NCBI GenBank assembly: GCA_963576785.1 | Contig: OY756151.1 | Coordinates: forward strand, 1,736,001 to 1,800,000 | DNA from: Chlorophyllum brunneum | Lineage: Eukaryota; Basidiomycota; Agaricomycetes; Agaricales; Agaricaceae | Length of the DNA stretch: 64,000 nucleotides | Reading direction: 5' to 3' | Shown: piece after piece, positions 47,498-57,923 of the stretch | Position numbering within the stretch: the stretch's first letter is position 1 | Layout of the letters: every line of letters begins with the position of its first letter | The notes under the pieces: model-generated | Told to the model about the DNA's origin: nothing | The model's database searches: none | Seen by the model: only the letters and a program-made list of their open reading frames with translations | Program-made: the position numbers and the translations under genes

Positions 47498-47601
47498 CTA
47501 TGATACTGTAGTCGTGAAAACTATTTTTAGCCAATCGAGCCGTGGCATGCCACGTGAGCTGATATTTATGACGCGGAAACCCGGAGAATTAAGTTTGTAA
47601 G

Positions 47602-49824
47602 ATGCTTGGCTTCTGGCGACGCAGTGCCTTTGTGCTGGCCTGCAGAGCTCAAAACATACGCTCTTATGCCTCTGTGAGTTCACTCGAGCCAGAGCGCATT
47701 CGCAATATTGCTATAATCGCGCATGGTGCGTTGTTTTTTTTTTTCATATGTCAGCGGTGTAATTGACTTCTTACCCTCAGTCGATCACGGCAAAACAACG
47801 CTCGTCGACCAACTTCTTCGTCAATCTGGTACAATAAAACAACTCTCACCAACGGAACAAATTGTGCATACTCCTAATTCGACTTTGACCGTTGCGGACG
47901 CTGGTATTCAAAATGGTTTCGTCACTCGTGTGATGGATTCCAATGACCTCGAACGTGAACGCGGGATTACGATTCTCTCGAAATGCACGAGTGTTAATTA
48001 TCAAGGCAATTTGATTAATATTGTTGATACGCCTGGACATGCGGATTTTGGTGGAGAGGTGGAGAGGATTATGAGTATGGTTGATGGGGTTGCGTTGGTT
48101 GTGGATGCTACCGAGGGTCCTATGACTCAAACGCGATTTGTCTTGAGTAAAGCTCTCAGTAGAGGTCTTCGGTGCGTTTTTCGAACATTCTTCTTATGGT
48201 ATTTTATTAATGAATAATATAGACCTTTGGTCGTGGTGAACAAAGTCGATAGATCAACATCACGCGTCGCTCAAGTCGAAAGCGACTTATTCGATCTTTT
48301 CGCTACTCTCGGTGCAACCGATGAACAAGCAGAATACCCCTTACTTTACGCCTCTGCGAAACAAGGTTGGGCCGCTGACGCTATCGCTCCACCAACTAAG
48401 GATCCCACAATGGAACCTCTCTTCAATCTCATCCTTTCACACGTCCCACCTCCAACACATCTAACATCCACCGGTCCCTTTTCCATGCTCACTGTTCAAA
48501 TTGAGAACGATCCATACCTTGGTGTTCTTTATCTCGGTCGTATACAGAGCGGGACTCTTAATATCGGTGATACGATTTGGGCTCTGGATTCGGAAGGTAA
48601 TAAAGTTGGTGAAGGGAAGGTTAAGCGGATTTTGGGAAGGAAAGGGTTGGAGAGGGAAGAGAAAGATGTTGCTGGTGCTGGTGAGATTGTGAGTATAGCT
48701 GGTATCAAAGGTGGTGGTGTGAATGTCACACTGGTACATGCAGACGGCTGGGGCGAAACAGGTCCACAACCACTTCCTGTAAGTAACCCATCTAATCTCT
48801 TCGACTCATTCATACCTTTCCACAGACGACACCGATAGATCCTCCAACCATCTCAATCTACATATACCCAAACGACTCTCCTCTAGCCGGCAAAGAAGGC
48901 AATAAACTCACTTCCCAACTCATCCGCGAACGCATTCTAAAAGAATCCCAAACCAACGTCGCTCTAAAAGTCCTCCCAGGTCCAACATCCGAATCCATAG
49001 AAATCAGAGGTCGGGGTATCCTCCACCTCGGTGTCCTCCTCGAAACTCTCCGTCGCGAAGGTTTCGAATTAACAATAGGATCACCTAAAGCCGTCATGAT
49101 TCCCGACCCAACCAACCAAAACCAACTACTCGAACCAATAGAAGAATGCACCATCATCGTCAAAGAAGAATTCTCCGGTCCCATAATCCAAAAACTCACT
49201 ATGCGGAAAGGATGTATGATTTCGTATGATTCGGGATCACATGGTGAAGGTGATGGTTGGGTTAAAATCATAATGGATATTCCATCACGAGGGTTAATTG
49301 GTTATCTTGCTGGAGAATTCAAAAATGATGTTCATGGACAAGGGAGTTTGAATCATATATTTAAAGGATATGAAGCGTTTAGAGGGGAAGTTGATACGGG
49401 GAGGAGAGGGAGTTTGATTTCGATGGTGGAGGGTGTTAGTTCGGCGTATGCTATGGCACCGTTACAAGCTAGAGGAACAATGTTCATTCATCCAGGAACT
49501 CAAGGTCCGTCCTCCTTTCCACTCTACCACCATTCTTAACCTGAACTCCCACTAGTATACCCCGGTATGGTCATCGGAGAAGCTGGCAAAACTCAAGACC
49601 TCTATCTAAACCCCTGTCTCAAAAAACAACTAACCAACATCCGTGCAGCTGGCGCTGACGAAAAAATCGTACTTGGATCGCCTCGTGTGATGACTCTAGA
49701 AGAGGCGCTGAGTTATATGGGTGATGATGAGATGGTGGAAATCACACCGAAGAGTATTCGGTTGAGAAAAGTGATTCTTGATCCTGCAAAGAGGATGCGT
49801 GGAGGCAAAAGTCGGGGAGCGTAA
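47602..49824 (+). CDS. TypA/BipA-type translational GTPase, probably mitochondrial
   Basis: A ribosome-binding GTPase of the bacterial TypA/BipA family. Exons 47602-47725, 47781-48171, 48223-48778, 48826-49504 and 49556-49824 give 672 residues. The N-terminus ([20 protein letters not shown]) is basic and lacks acids, as in a mitochondrial presequence. G motifs are present: VDHGKTTL (P-loop, its first residues split by intron 1), ERGITI (switch region), [13 protein letters not shown] and a SAK-type motif. Later domains show the BipA-style [35 protein letters not shown], and the end [15 protein letters not shown]1/LepA is excluded because these C-terminal features are BipA-like. It likely tunes mitochondrial translation or ribosome assembly. 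Confidence 0.9.
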
Positions 49825-50391
49825 GTTATGTTTAGACCGCCCTGTACGGGGACGACACACTGCTCATAGAGAATATTTTACTAGTAGCTAATACTGTAAT
49901 CCTGGATCTATAATGAAGTTGGAACGCTCTTGAGTCGAAAGCCAGTCACGGTTATACTTACTACTCTGATATATCCGATATTCGCGACCCTCAACCAACG
50001 CTCCCCGCTTTGGTACTCCATAGAGAGACAGTTCGCGTTTTGTGACTGTTAACTATTATGTGCACCGTCTGGAACGTACCGTGGTCCGAGCCCCACAGCC
50101 TCAACCATGATGAGGTTGTTCGGATAACGTTTCCTAAGTTTCCTCTTACCGGTCTTGGAATAGGGAGAACGCCAACGCATTCGCTAAAGGAAACGTTCCC
50201 AGAAGACGTGGGCTGTGAATACATGCGTTCAACAGTCTACAAAACAAAACCTATGACTAGTACTCAAACAGACCAAATCTGATTTGTATTCCCATTTGTA
50301 CACTTCCGAACTTCTACATTACCCTCCGTCGAGTCCAAACACATCCCTTTTCATGAACATTAGCATATACAATTCAATACCCACAATGGCA
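49825..50391. other. Convergent intergenic region
   Basis: Lies between the GTPase and lectin genes. No gene is seen; ORFs on both strands at 49991-50282 overlap. Confidence 0.5.
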
Positions 50392-50890
50392 TTACACACC
50401 GCGATCTTTCAAAGCAATCCTCCTATCATCTGTGTAATACCACGTCTGTGCTGGTAAATTCGGATAACAAGTCCAGATCTTCAGCTTCGTCCCATTGTGC
50501 GGGTCTATCCAATCTCTTCAACACAACCCTTGAAAAAAATACGCATATACGTACGTTTACCACCCGCATCTAAACAAAAACCCTTTCCAGCCACTTTCAC
50601 TTTCGTCGTTCCGGGTTCTATAACCCAGTTCTGCGCTGGGGTACCATTACATTCGTATCTACAATCAAATCATCATCAATAAACACGTTGTGTTGGCGAG
50701 AAAGTCATGAGAGTACGAACATATCAACGGGTGTGCCATCGTTATATACACTTCCTCGTACATCGAGGCATTGGGACTCGTCATATCCTGGGTGAATTTG
50801 GACATATCGCTCTCGGGGGACGCGCGGGGATGGAGGTGGGAGTGCTAGGACTGTGATTGGGAGGAAGAGGATATAAATGAGGGCGTACAT
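50392..50890 (-). CDS. Small secreted R-type (ricin-B-like) lectin, single domain
   Basis: A carbohydrate-binding protein. Exons 50721-50890, 50561-50658 and 50392-50504 give 126 residues. A signal peptide (MYALIYILFLPITVLA) is followed by one beta-trefoil-like lectin domain with SQCLDVRGS, YECNGTPAQNW, FCLDAGD and LPAQTW. Two QxW motifs and CLD repeats are diagnostic for the R-type lectin fold. There is no enzymatic toxin chain, so this is a lectin only, comparable to fungal wall or defence lectins. The protein ends soon after the third repeat (IALKDRGV). Substrate sugar is unknown; galactose-type sugars are usual for the family. Confidence 0.85.
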
Positions 50891-51162
50891 TGGGTGATTA
50901 GTATTGGGTTATATGCGCTAGTAGGAGTGGAAGGAAGATGTGGTTTGGTCTTGTATGAAAGGATGGTTGTATTTAGAACATTTTTATGGTGACGTAGTTA
51001 AAGAGATACCCAATTATTTGGGTCAAATTAAGTGGGACCAACAGCCTGTTGTAAGGGTAGCCACTCGGCTACGGGAGGAAACAACGCTTCAACGGAATGG
51101 GATTGAAAGTGCTGTATATCAAATTGTCTGCTTCACGGTGTACAAGACAATGTGCTGGGTCC

Positions 51163-51670
51163 TCAGCGAGTCCGGTCCGAGGTGGCCATGTTCCTGTCAC
51201 TGACATCATCCCCAAGAGCTCCTAAAGAAATCTCCGCAATGTCGAAAGATTCTACAGTGTGCCTTCCACCCATGATGATGCCTCGATTATTGAGTAATAC
51301 AAGCATTGAGTTGCTATATATTTTGCTCATTGCAAGACCTGGTAGAAGATATAATGTGGATGGGAGTAAAGGCATGTAGAGCACTGTATAGCAGAGTACT
51401 GCAAAACCTGGAGTGACCACATCATTTAGAGTCCCAAAAGCATAAGCTGGAGCCCTACTTGTTGCTATTCCAGTTTCAAGAATCAACTGAATAATACTTG
51501 TGATATGTGACTGCATGAATTTCTTCATTGTTCTCTTGTGTTGTCTCAGGAGCTGCAACCATAATAAGAAAGGATATGGCAGAAGCAGTAGTAGGAAAAC
51601 CAACAAAGATAGTCATCCAGGTAGCAATACTGAGATCACAGGCCACATTGAATGTTGAAGTTTCGGACAT
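51163..51670 (-). pseudogene. Remnant of a DUF6534-type membrane protein
   Basis: Two overlapping frames cover the C-terminal helices typical of this basidiomycete membrane family: an inner segment near ACDLSIATWMTIFVGF, then QHKRTMKKFMQSHITS and GLAMSKIYSNSMLVLLNNR. The two parts are in different frames, joined near 51,545, so a frameshift is present. The N-terminal helices are missing on the side where the copia element begins. Family assignment is by pattern memory only. Confidence 0.45.
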
Positions 51671-52117
51671 ATTCTAGAAATAGACTATGAAGTCATTATG
51701 ATAATAATAGACTGATCCGTTACTTTCCAGTAACTTCATTCCGTAGTAACTTCCTATGAGTTGCTCTGCATACGATGAGAGTCATAAGTACTTGATAGAT
51801 TATTCTACATAGTACCAATGACTAGATACTACGTTCCGCAGTACTCCGCAGGCACTACGCCGCAGTTAAAGGGAGTCATAAGGAACAATCCATGCAAGCC
51901 TAGTATTTTATGTAGTATGACTCGTACATGTTACAATATGTATATAAACCCCATGTAGCAGACCTAGTTCTGTATCTTGTTCAATCGAACAACTTCTTCA
52001 CAATTGCCTATCTCTTTGAGTACAACACCTCCATCGATCTCATCGACCTTGACCTCTACTCCTCTGATGTTAACTGCTTCATCAATAATATCTGTCTATC
52101 CGAATTACCTTTCTACA
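51671..52117 (+). mobile_element. 5' LTR region of the Ty1/copia element (start uncertain)
   Basis: The internal region begins after TTTCTACA ending at 52117, followed by GGTATCAGATAGAAGC, which resembles a tRNA-type primer-binding site. The LTR could start at TGTAG (51911), giving matching TGTAG...CTACA ends, but that leaves a very short U3 before the TATA-like TATATAAA at 51941. A start farther left is therefore also possible. The other LTR lies outside the window. Confidence 0.45.
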
Positions 52118-52133
52118 GGTATCAGATAGAAGC
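52118..52133 (+). other. Likely primer-binding site of the copia element
   Basis: GGTATCAGATAGAAGC directly follows the LTR end; the first eight bases resemble the common copia primer-binding sequence GGTATCAGA used with initiator tRNA. Confidence 0.4.
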
Positions 52134-52382
52134 TTATTATCTCGGTGAGTAGACCCTACGTTCTCTCCCACTGCGTTTACTGCTGCCCCCAGCAAACAAC
52201 TCGTTACGGTCGTTTCCTCAACAGGTTATGGGCCCCGGTAGCCTTACCGATGGTTAAACCATTATCATCCCCTCTAACCGAGATAGGATGATAGGGCTTC
52301 ACCTGACAGAGTTATCCTTGTATTTGATCATTGCTGATACGAGAATTTTCTTCTAGAAAGAAATACACTCGACGAAGATATT

Positions 52383-53066
52383 ATGTCTACTAATAATATC
52401 GTCGCTGGTTTACCTAAGCTTAATGGGCCAAAGAACTATGTGTTCTGGTCTAGAAGGCTTCAGGATGCCCTAACCCTCATTTCTGTCACTGGTTCTGACC
52501 AGTCCGGATGGACTGTGACAGACCAGAATCTCTCCCCTAAAAATCCTGCCGCTTTAACGGAGGAGGATAGAAGGAGAGAACAATTGAGAGGTCAGGCATT
52601 GGCTGTTATTAATGGCACCTTACCTGATTCCCTGTTACTCCATGGGCATGATGCCCCTGGATTCCTCTGGACTGATTTGAAAACCCGCTTTGGGACACCT
52701 TCTCCTGCCGCAGTGTATTCAATTCTCCAAAGAATGTTGCGAAAGCGCATTTCAGGGAATCAAGATCCAGCAATGGATCTAGCTGAATTGAGAACAATGG
52801 CTTCTCAATTAGAAACAGCTAAGGTAAAATTGCCAGAAGTTCTTGGCGCGATGATCGCCTTGAATGCATTACCACCGGATTGGAATGCAGTGGCCCAAAC
52901 AACATTGGCGAATAATTACGATGTTGTAGATATGACCTGGGAGGTAGTTCAGCAGGCTATAAATGCGGAGTGGTCAAGACGTGAAGGGTCAAGACCCAAT
53001 ATGTCTAACCCACAAGCCTCCTTTGCAGCCACCGCTAACTACCAATCTCGCCCTCACGGCAATATC
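52383..53066 (+). CDS. Copia Gag, N-terminal part (split by insertion)
   Basis: 228 residues of a Ty1/copia Gag, beginning MSTNNIVAGLPKLNGPKNY, with the typical WSRRLQDAL helix and RFGTPSPAAVYSILQ. The frame is interrupted at 53066/53067 by the Ty3/gypsy element. If that element is removed with one copy of its target repeat, the frame continues at 59563. Confidence 0.85.
53062..53066 (+). repeat. Target-site duplication, left copy
   Basis: ATATC immediately before the left LTR, matching ATATC at 59558-59562 immediately after the right LTR. Confidence 0.9.
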
Positions 53067-53366
53067 TGTTACGACCTTAGTCTCTGACTCAGGTTGCAAG
53101 CCTTTGGATAAAGGAAAGGAAGTAGAGAAGGGAAGAAGGGATGATACGATTGGTAAAGTGTAAGGAATACATCAAGTATTACTACACTTTATATACTAGT
53201 GGTAGAGGCTAATAATAAGGGAGTCGAGTAACGGAGTCATAGGAGACGAGTAGAACGAGTCAGGTAGGAGGCACAGCTTCTAGGGTGATACAGGAGATGA
53301 AACGAGTATGAGGGTACACGAGGTAATGGGCGCATGATGGGAATGAACGGTCTATGATTCGTAACA
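53067..53366 (-). repeat. 3' LTR of the gypsy element (minus orientation)
   Basis: 300 bp, TG...CA borders, nearly identical to 59258-59557. Confidence 0.93.
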
Positions 53367-53369
53367 ATA

Positions 53370-53379
53370 CCTCCCTTTC
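53370..53379 (-). other. Polypurine tract of the gypsy element
   Basis: GAAAGGGAGG on the minus strand, three bases from the 3' LTR, suitable to prime plus-strand DNA synthesis. Confidence 0.7.
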
Positions 53380-53476
53380 AAGCTTCATGTCCTCATGATA
53401 CGTATTACTGTAAAGGTCCTTTGTAAGATAGAACATATGGAATTTGTTAAAGTTTAAGAAAACCCGATGAGTGTTT

Positions 53477-54313
53477 TTACTCGTTCATAGGTACGGCCGC
53501 TCCCAGAGCTCTGGCCAAGTCCTTCTTGTTTCCTCCAATGAGAGGTGTCTTGTCAACACGTCGTAAACCAATCCAGAGGGGTGCGTGTGGTGGTCCTTCT
53601 TTAAACAGGAAGTGGGTGTGGTTGTTGTACGTAGTGTTGTCGTTGGTGTGATTGCTTAAAAGTTTGTACACGATCTCTTTCCAATAATCGTTGTCCTTTT
53701 CTCCTTCTGATTTCAAAGTGTTATATCCTGTCGGCGGGTGGAAAGTCATGGGTGTGATGGGGGGTACTACCGTGGTGAGTATGGTTTGGAGGTGAGCGAC
53801 TTCCTCTTCGATGTCGGGGTGGAGTAGTTGGTCGGCGGCGGTTCTTTCTTGCGTCTTTTGTTCGCATGTGTGGCAGATGTGGTGTTGGATGGGGAATGGG
53901 TCGTTACTAACGAGTAGTCGATTAACGATGTGGTGGGAGAGGTTGTCTGTGCTTCTGGATTCATACGTATTGAGTCGTTCGGCTAGGGCTACAAGGATAC
54001 TGTGCATCCGAGCTCGTATGTTGGAGATAACGAGGAGTTGCAAGTCGTCGTTAATCTCGTACAAGTGTCTCTCCAGTTGGTCTCTCCTTCCTTCGTTGAT
54101 GATGAACTAATTGAGTCTTGGAGTGGCGTCAGATAAGGTGTCCATAATTTTCGAGGCTCCTTCTTGGGTTGCTTTTACTGCTGCTCCCAGTAGTATTATG
54201 GTGTCGACTAGGGTTTCTCCTTCTATGATTTCTTCCTGGTTGGTCCTTTCTGGGACGAGTTCTTCAAATTCTGCGAGGTAGGGGTACGGGGTAAGTTGGC
54301 GTTCGGCGGGCAT
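53477..54313 (-). CDS. Third ORF of the gypsy element, unknown function, with an in-frame TAG
   Basis: The frame starts at a true ATG (54311-54313, MPAERQLTPYPYLAEFEEL) and runs to 53477, about 278 residues. One TAG at 54107-54109 lies after SDATPRLN. The part after the stop reads well: DDLQLLVISNIRARMHSILV, then HHICHTCEQKTQERTA, and an ordered C-terminus ending ALGAAVPMNE. It sits 97 bp after pol, where some retroelements carry env or an accessory gene, but no signal peptide or membrane helix is visible. The TAG may be a chance mutation, a readthrough site or a sign that two short proteins are made. I do not recognise the protein. Confidence 0.55.
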
Positions 54314-54410
54314 GGTGTATTGTAGAGATAGTTGGCAAAGTCAAGGGTGAAGTGAATACCACGAGTGATGCGATGAGTGTAGTGGTTACTTGAGATGCGA
54401 GGTTTGCTGT

Positions 54411-57400
54411 TCATAATTGCTGTTTTTTACCTCCCCTTTTTATAGGTTTCGTCCTCGAAATCTTGCTTATGAATTCTTGTACTGCTTCCTTGGCGCTGTC
54501 TAAGTTTGTTTCGTCTTCCCATGTATCTTCTTCGGACGTATATCCTTTCCAGTGTATTAGGTACTGTTTTCGTTTCCCTCTCATGCAGTGTCCTCGGACT
54601 TCGTCTACTTCGTAGTGTTCTTCATCGTTAATTATCTCGGGGATCGGTGGTGGCGGAGTGCGCTGGCTGTCATACTCGGGGTTGTGATAGGGGGAAAGTA
54701 GTCTGCTGTTGAATACGTCGTGTATCGCCCATGTTTCAGGTAGCTCCAGGCGGTAGCTTGTTTCGCCTATTTTTTCTTTTACTCGGAACGGTCCGTATCT
54801 CTTGTGATCTAATTTCTTCGTTGGTCTTGTTGTCCTAATATTGTCTGCTTCCAGCCAAATTTGGTCTCCTATTTGGTACTCGTGTTCTGGCTTTGTGCTG
54901 TTTCGCTTTTCCATTTGTATCTGGTTTTGTTGGAGCATTTTGATCGTTGCTTGGCGTATGTCCTGCAGTTCTTGTATTCTTTCCGTGATTGCTGGAGCCT
55001 TGATCTCGTTTGAGATGTCACCCTTCCATGGGTGTCGTCCGTATACTATCTGGAACGGTGAATGTCCTGTGGCGCTATGTGTTTTGTCGTTATACTGGAA
55101 TTCTGCCGTGCTGAGCCATTTCTTCCAGTTGTTCTGTGCGTGATTGATTACATTTCTGAGGTAGGCCTCAACCTCTTGGTTGATGCGCTCCGTTTGACCG
55201 TCTGTTTGTGGATGGTATGCCGTGGATAGGTTTCGTTGGGTGCCGGTTGCTTTGCAAAGTTCCGCCATGAATTTTGATGCGAACTGTGGGCCTCTGTCAC
55301 TGATGATCCTGCGTGGTATCCCATGTTGTCTCCATATGTCGTCCCGATATATATCTCCTAGCTCCTCGGATGATAGGGTGGTGTTAACTGCTCGTAGCCT
55401 GATCATTTTGCTGAAGCGATCAACGATGACAAGTATCGCGTCGTATCCCTCCGATTCTGGCAGTGGTCCTATCATGTCGATTGATATCTCTTCCCATGGT
55501 CCAGTGGGTATTGGTAACGGATGGAGGTGTGTGGTAGGTCGTGTTTGGAGTATTTTATTTCTCTGACATGTGTCACATCCTTTGATGTATCGTTTAACAT
55601 CGTTACGCATTTGTGGCCACCAATATGTCCTTTTGAGGAGTTCGATCATTCTATGTTGTCCCGGGTGTCCTACGTCCGTTTTGTCGTGGTGTTGTTGGAG
55701 TATTTCTTGGCGTAATTCGGTGTTTGGTGGTACGTATATTCTTCCTTCGAAGATGGGTAATCCATCAGTTTCCCATATCTCCTCTGGTCGTTTCTCCTTT
55801 TCTCTTAACCATTGTGTTTCTCTCCTCTGCTCCTTTCGCATTCGGTGTTTCAGGTCTTCTTCTCCTGATATGTCCCACATTTGTCTGATTTCGGTGGTAG
55901 CGTTGTCGAATAAGTGGTCGGGTAATAGCGTGATATCTGTGTTGTCTCTGGTTGTGTCCGTTTTCGTTAGTCTTGATAATACATCTGCTTTTGTGTTTGT
56001 TTTTCCGGGTATGTGTTTCAACGTGTAGTGATATTCCTGTAGTTCCAGTTGCCATCTCGCCTGTCGTCCTGTGAGTTGTTGCGGTTTCCTAAAGTATTCC
56101 AGGTTCTTGTGGTCCGTCCATATCTCGAATGGTTTGTCGGCGTCGAGTAGATATTGTCTCCAAGTTTTGACCGCTTCTCGGATTGCCAATAGTTCTTTGT
56201 CATAGATCTGGTAATTTCGTTCTGCCGGTGTCATTGTTCTCGAGTGGAATGCGATTGGGTGCCACTGGTTATCTTGGTCTTGTGATAATACCGCTCCTAC
56301 TCCGTACCCTGATGCGTCTACCTCCACTCTATATTGTCCTTTATCTCGGGGCATCGCTAGTACTGGTTCGCTCGTGATTTTCTTCTTGATTTCTTCGAAC
56401 GCTTGTTGTTGCCGTTCTGACCATGACCATTGTGCGTCTTTCTTCTTGAGTTCATGTAGTGGTGTTGCTATGTTACTGAAGTCTTGTATGAATCGTCGGT
56501 AGAAATTTGCAAAGCCGAGGAATTTTTCGACATCCTTCACGGATTTGGGTGTTGGCCATTCCTTTACTGCTTTCACCTTTTCTTCCTCCATTTTAACGCT
56601 GCCCTGTCCTACCACAAAGCCCAGTATGGGTATTTCTTTCGCGTCGAACATACATTTTGATCGTTTGAAGTATAGCTGGTGTTTGGCTGCAATGTCTAAG
56701 AACCGTGTCGTTCTTTTTTCGAGTTCCTCCTGTGTGGTTCCTGGAATGACGAAATCGTCCATGTAGTTGACAAGCGTCCCTTCATGTAATAGTTCTCGGA
56801 ATATCGTGTTCATCATTCTTTGGAAGGTTGCCGGTGAATTGCTCATTCCGAAGAACATGACCGTAGGTTCAAATAATCCGTTGTTTGTTACGAACGCTGC
56901 CTTCCATTCGTCTCCTTTCCTGATTCGGACGTTGTTGTATCCCCAAATGATGTCGAGCTTATTAAACACTTTTGCGTCCTTTAGTCGGTCTAACACCTCG
57001 CTTATAAGTGGTAGTGGCGTTTTATCTTTGATGGTGTATTCATTCAGTTTCTTGTAATCTTGTACCAGGCGTTTTGTTCCGTCTTTCTTTGGTATAAAGA
57101 AGCATGGGGTGGCGTAGGGGGATTGCGATGGTCTGATACGTCCGGAGGTGAGGTTTTCGTCGAGGAATTTTTGTAGTTCCTGTTTTTCCGTTATTGTCAT
57201 CGGGTAAACTTTGGACTGCAGTACCGGGGGTGCATCTTCTGACAGATTTATCTCGTGGTCCCATACCGTATGTGCGGGTAGGTTATCGAAGTTCTTTTTG
57301 TTGAATAGATGGGTGTACTGTCGGAGGTATGGTGGTAGATCTTCATCGTCCGTCCGGTCCGCCTTTTTCTCTTCAATGTGTTCCTTGACTGTCCGTATTT

Positions 57401-57923
57401 TCTCGTTGAACCGTATGTTGCTATGTGCTGTTTTGCAATCTTCTGGACATCTCGTGAATCGTATGACATGATTGTTCCAATCGATTTCCGGGTTATGTTT
57501 GACCAGCCAATCGTGCCCCAGGTATAAGTCCGCGCTTTCTAATTGTGTTACTAGAGCGTCGATTTGTTCCGTGTGGTTGCCGTTGTTTAGTACCAGTTGT
57601 GCCTTGTCCGTTATTTCTCCCTTTTTATTTTCTGTGCCGTCGGCATTGATCACTCTGATTGGGGTTTCCAGAGGTTTAGTCGGGATCTGTTCTTCGTCTA
57701 TTGTTCGTTGTGCTATGCACGTGTGGGTGCATCCGGAGTCTACGAGGGTTGTGATTTGTCTGCGTCCTTTTCTTGTCTGGATTGTTGAGTCGAGGAGAAG
57801 TTCGCGCGTAGAGTTTCGTTTTTGGGGAATCACGTATCGTCTATTGTGTGATAAAACAGAAACTCTAGTTTTATTGGCTCGCGGGTTTGCGCCTACTCGG
57901 AGCCTTCGACAAAATCCTCTTTC
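54411..57923 (-). CDS. pol: Gypsy Pol polyprotein (protease, RT, RNase H, integrase, chromodomain)
   Basis: An open frame of about 1170 codons lacks a convincing ATG at its start and overlaps the end of gag (57893-57923) in the -1 frame, so expression by frameshifting is likely. Domains in order are protease TTLVDSGCTHTCI, then RT with LVQDYKKLNEYTIKD and YMDDFVI, and RNase H VDASGYGVGAVLSQ. The integrase has CDTCQRNK and IDMIGPLPESEGYDAILVIV, followed by DRGPQF and TDGQTERINQE. The C-terminal chromodomain has YLIHWKGYTSEEDTWE. Catalytic residues of all enzymes appear present and no internal stop is found. A chromodomain usually guides integration to particular chromatin. Confidence 0.93.
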   Translation of the reverse strand, partial: ERGFCRRLRVGANPRANKTRVSVLSHNRRYVIPQKRNSTRELLLDSTIQTRKGRRQITTLVDSGCTHTCIAQRTIDEEQIPTKPLETPIRVINADGTENKKGEITDKAQLVLNNGNHTEQIDALVTQLESADLYLGHDWLVKHNPEIDWNNHVIRFTRCPEDCKTAHSNIRFNEKIRTVKEHIEEKKADRTDDEDLPPYLRQYTHLFNKKNFDNLPAHTVWDHEINLSEDAPPVLQSKVYPMTITEKQELQKFLDENLTSGRIRPSQSPYATPCFFIPKKDGTKRLVQDYKKLNEYTIKDKTPLPLISEVLDRLKDAKVFNKLDIIWGYNNVRIRKGDEWKAAFVTNNGLFEPTVMFFGMSNSPATFQRMMNTIFRELLHEGTLVNYMDDFVIPGTTQEELEKRTTRFLDIAAKHQLYFKRSKCMFDAKEIPILGFVVGQGSVKMEEEKVKAVKEWPTPKSVKDVEKFLGFANFYRRFIQDFSNIATPLHELKKKDAQWSWSERQQQAFEEIKKKITSEPVLAMPRDKGQYRVEVDASGYGVGAVLSQDQDNQWHPIAFHSRTMTPAERNYQIYDKELLAIREAVKTWRQYLLDADKPFEIWTDHKNLEYFRKPQQLTGRQARWQLELQEYHYTLKHIPGKTNTKADVLSRLTKTDTTRDNTDITLLPDHLFDNATTEIRQMWDISGEEDLKHRMRKEQRRETQWLREKEKRPEEIWETDGLPIFEGRIYVPPNTELRQEILQQHHDKTDVGHPGQHRMIELLKRTYWWPQMRNDVKRYIKGCDTCQRNKILQTRPTTHLHPLPIPTGPWEEISIDMIGPLPESEGYDAILVIVDRFSKMIRLRAVNTTLSSEELGDIYRDDIWRQHGIPRRIISDRGPQFASKFMAELCKATGTQRNLSTAYHPQTDGQTERINQEVEAYLRNVINHAQNNWKKWLSTAEFQYNDKTHSATGHSPFQIVYGRHPWKGDISNEIKAPAITERIQELQDIRQATIKMLQQNQIQMEKRNSTKPEHEYQIGDQIWLEADNIRTTRPTKKLDHKRYGPFRVKEKIGETSYRLELPETWAIHDVFNSRLLSPYHNPEYDSQRTPPPPIPEIINDEEHYEVDEVRGHCMRGKRKQYLIHWKGYTSEEDTWEDETNLDSAKEAVQEFISKISRTKPIKRGGKKQQL

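Noticed and set aside
50392..50890. Ricin-type toxin
   Set aside because: Only the lectin-type domain is present; there is no enzymatic chain in the gene or beside it.
55570..56028. Long plus-strand ORFs inside the gypsy pol
   Set aside because: These are antisense shadows of the intact pol frame; their cysteine/serine-rich make-up reflects codon use on the other strand.
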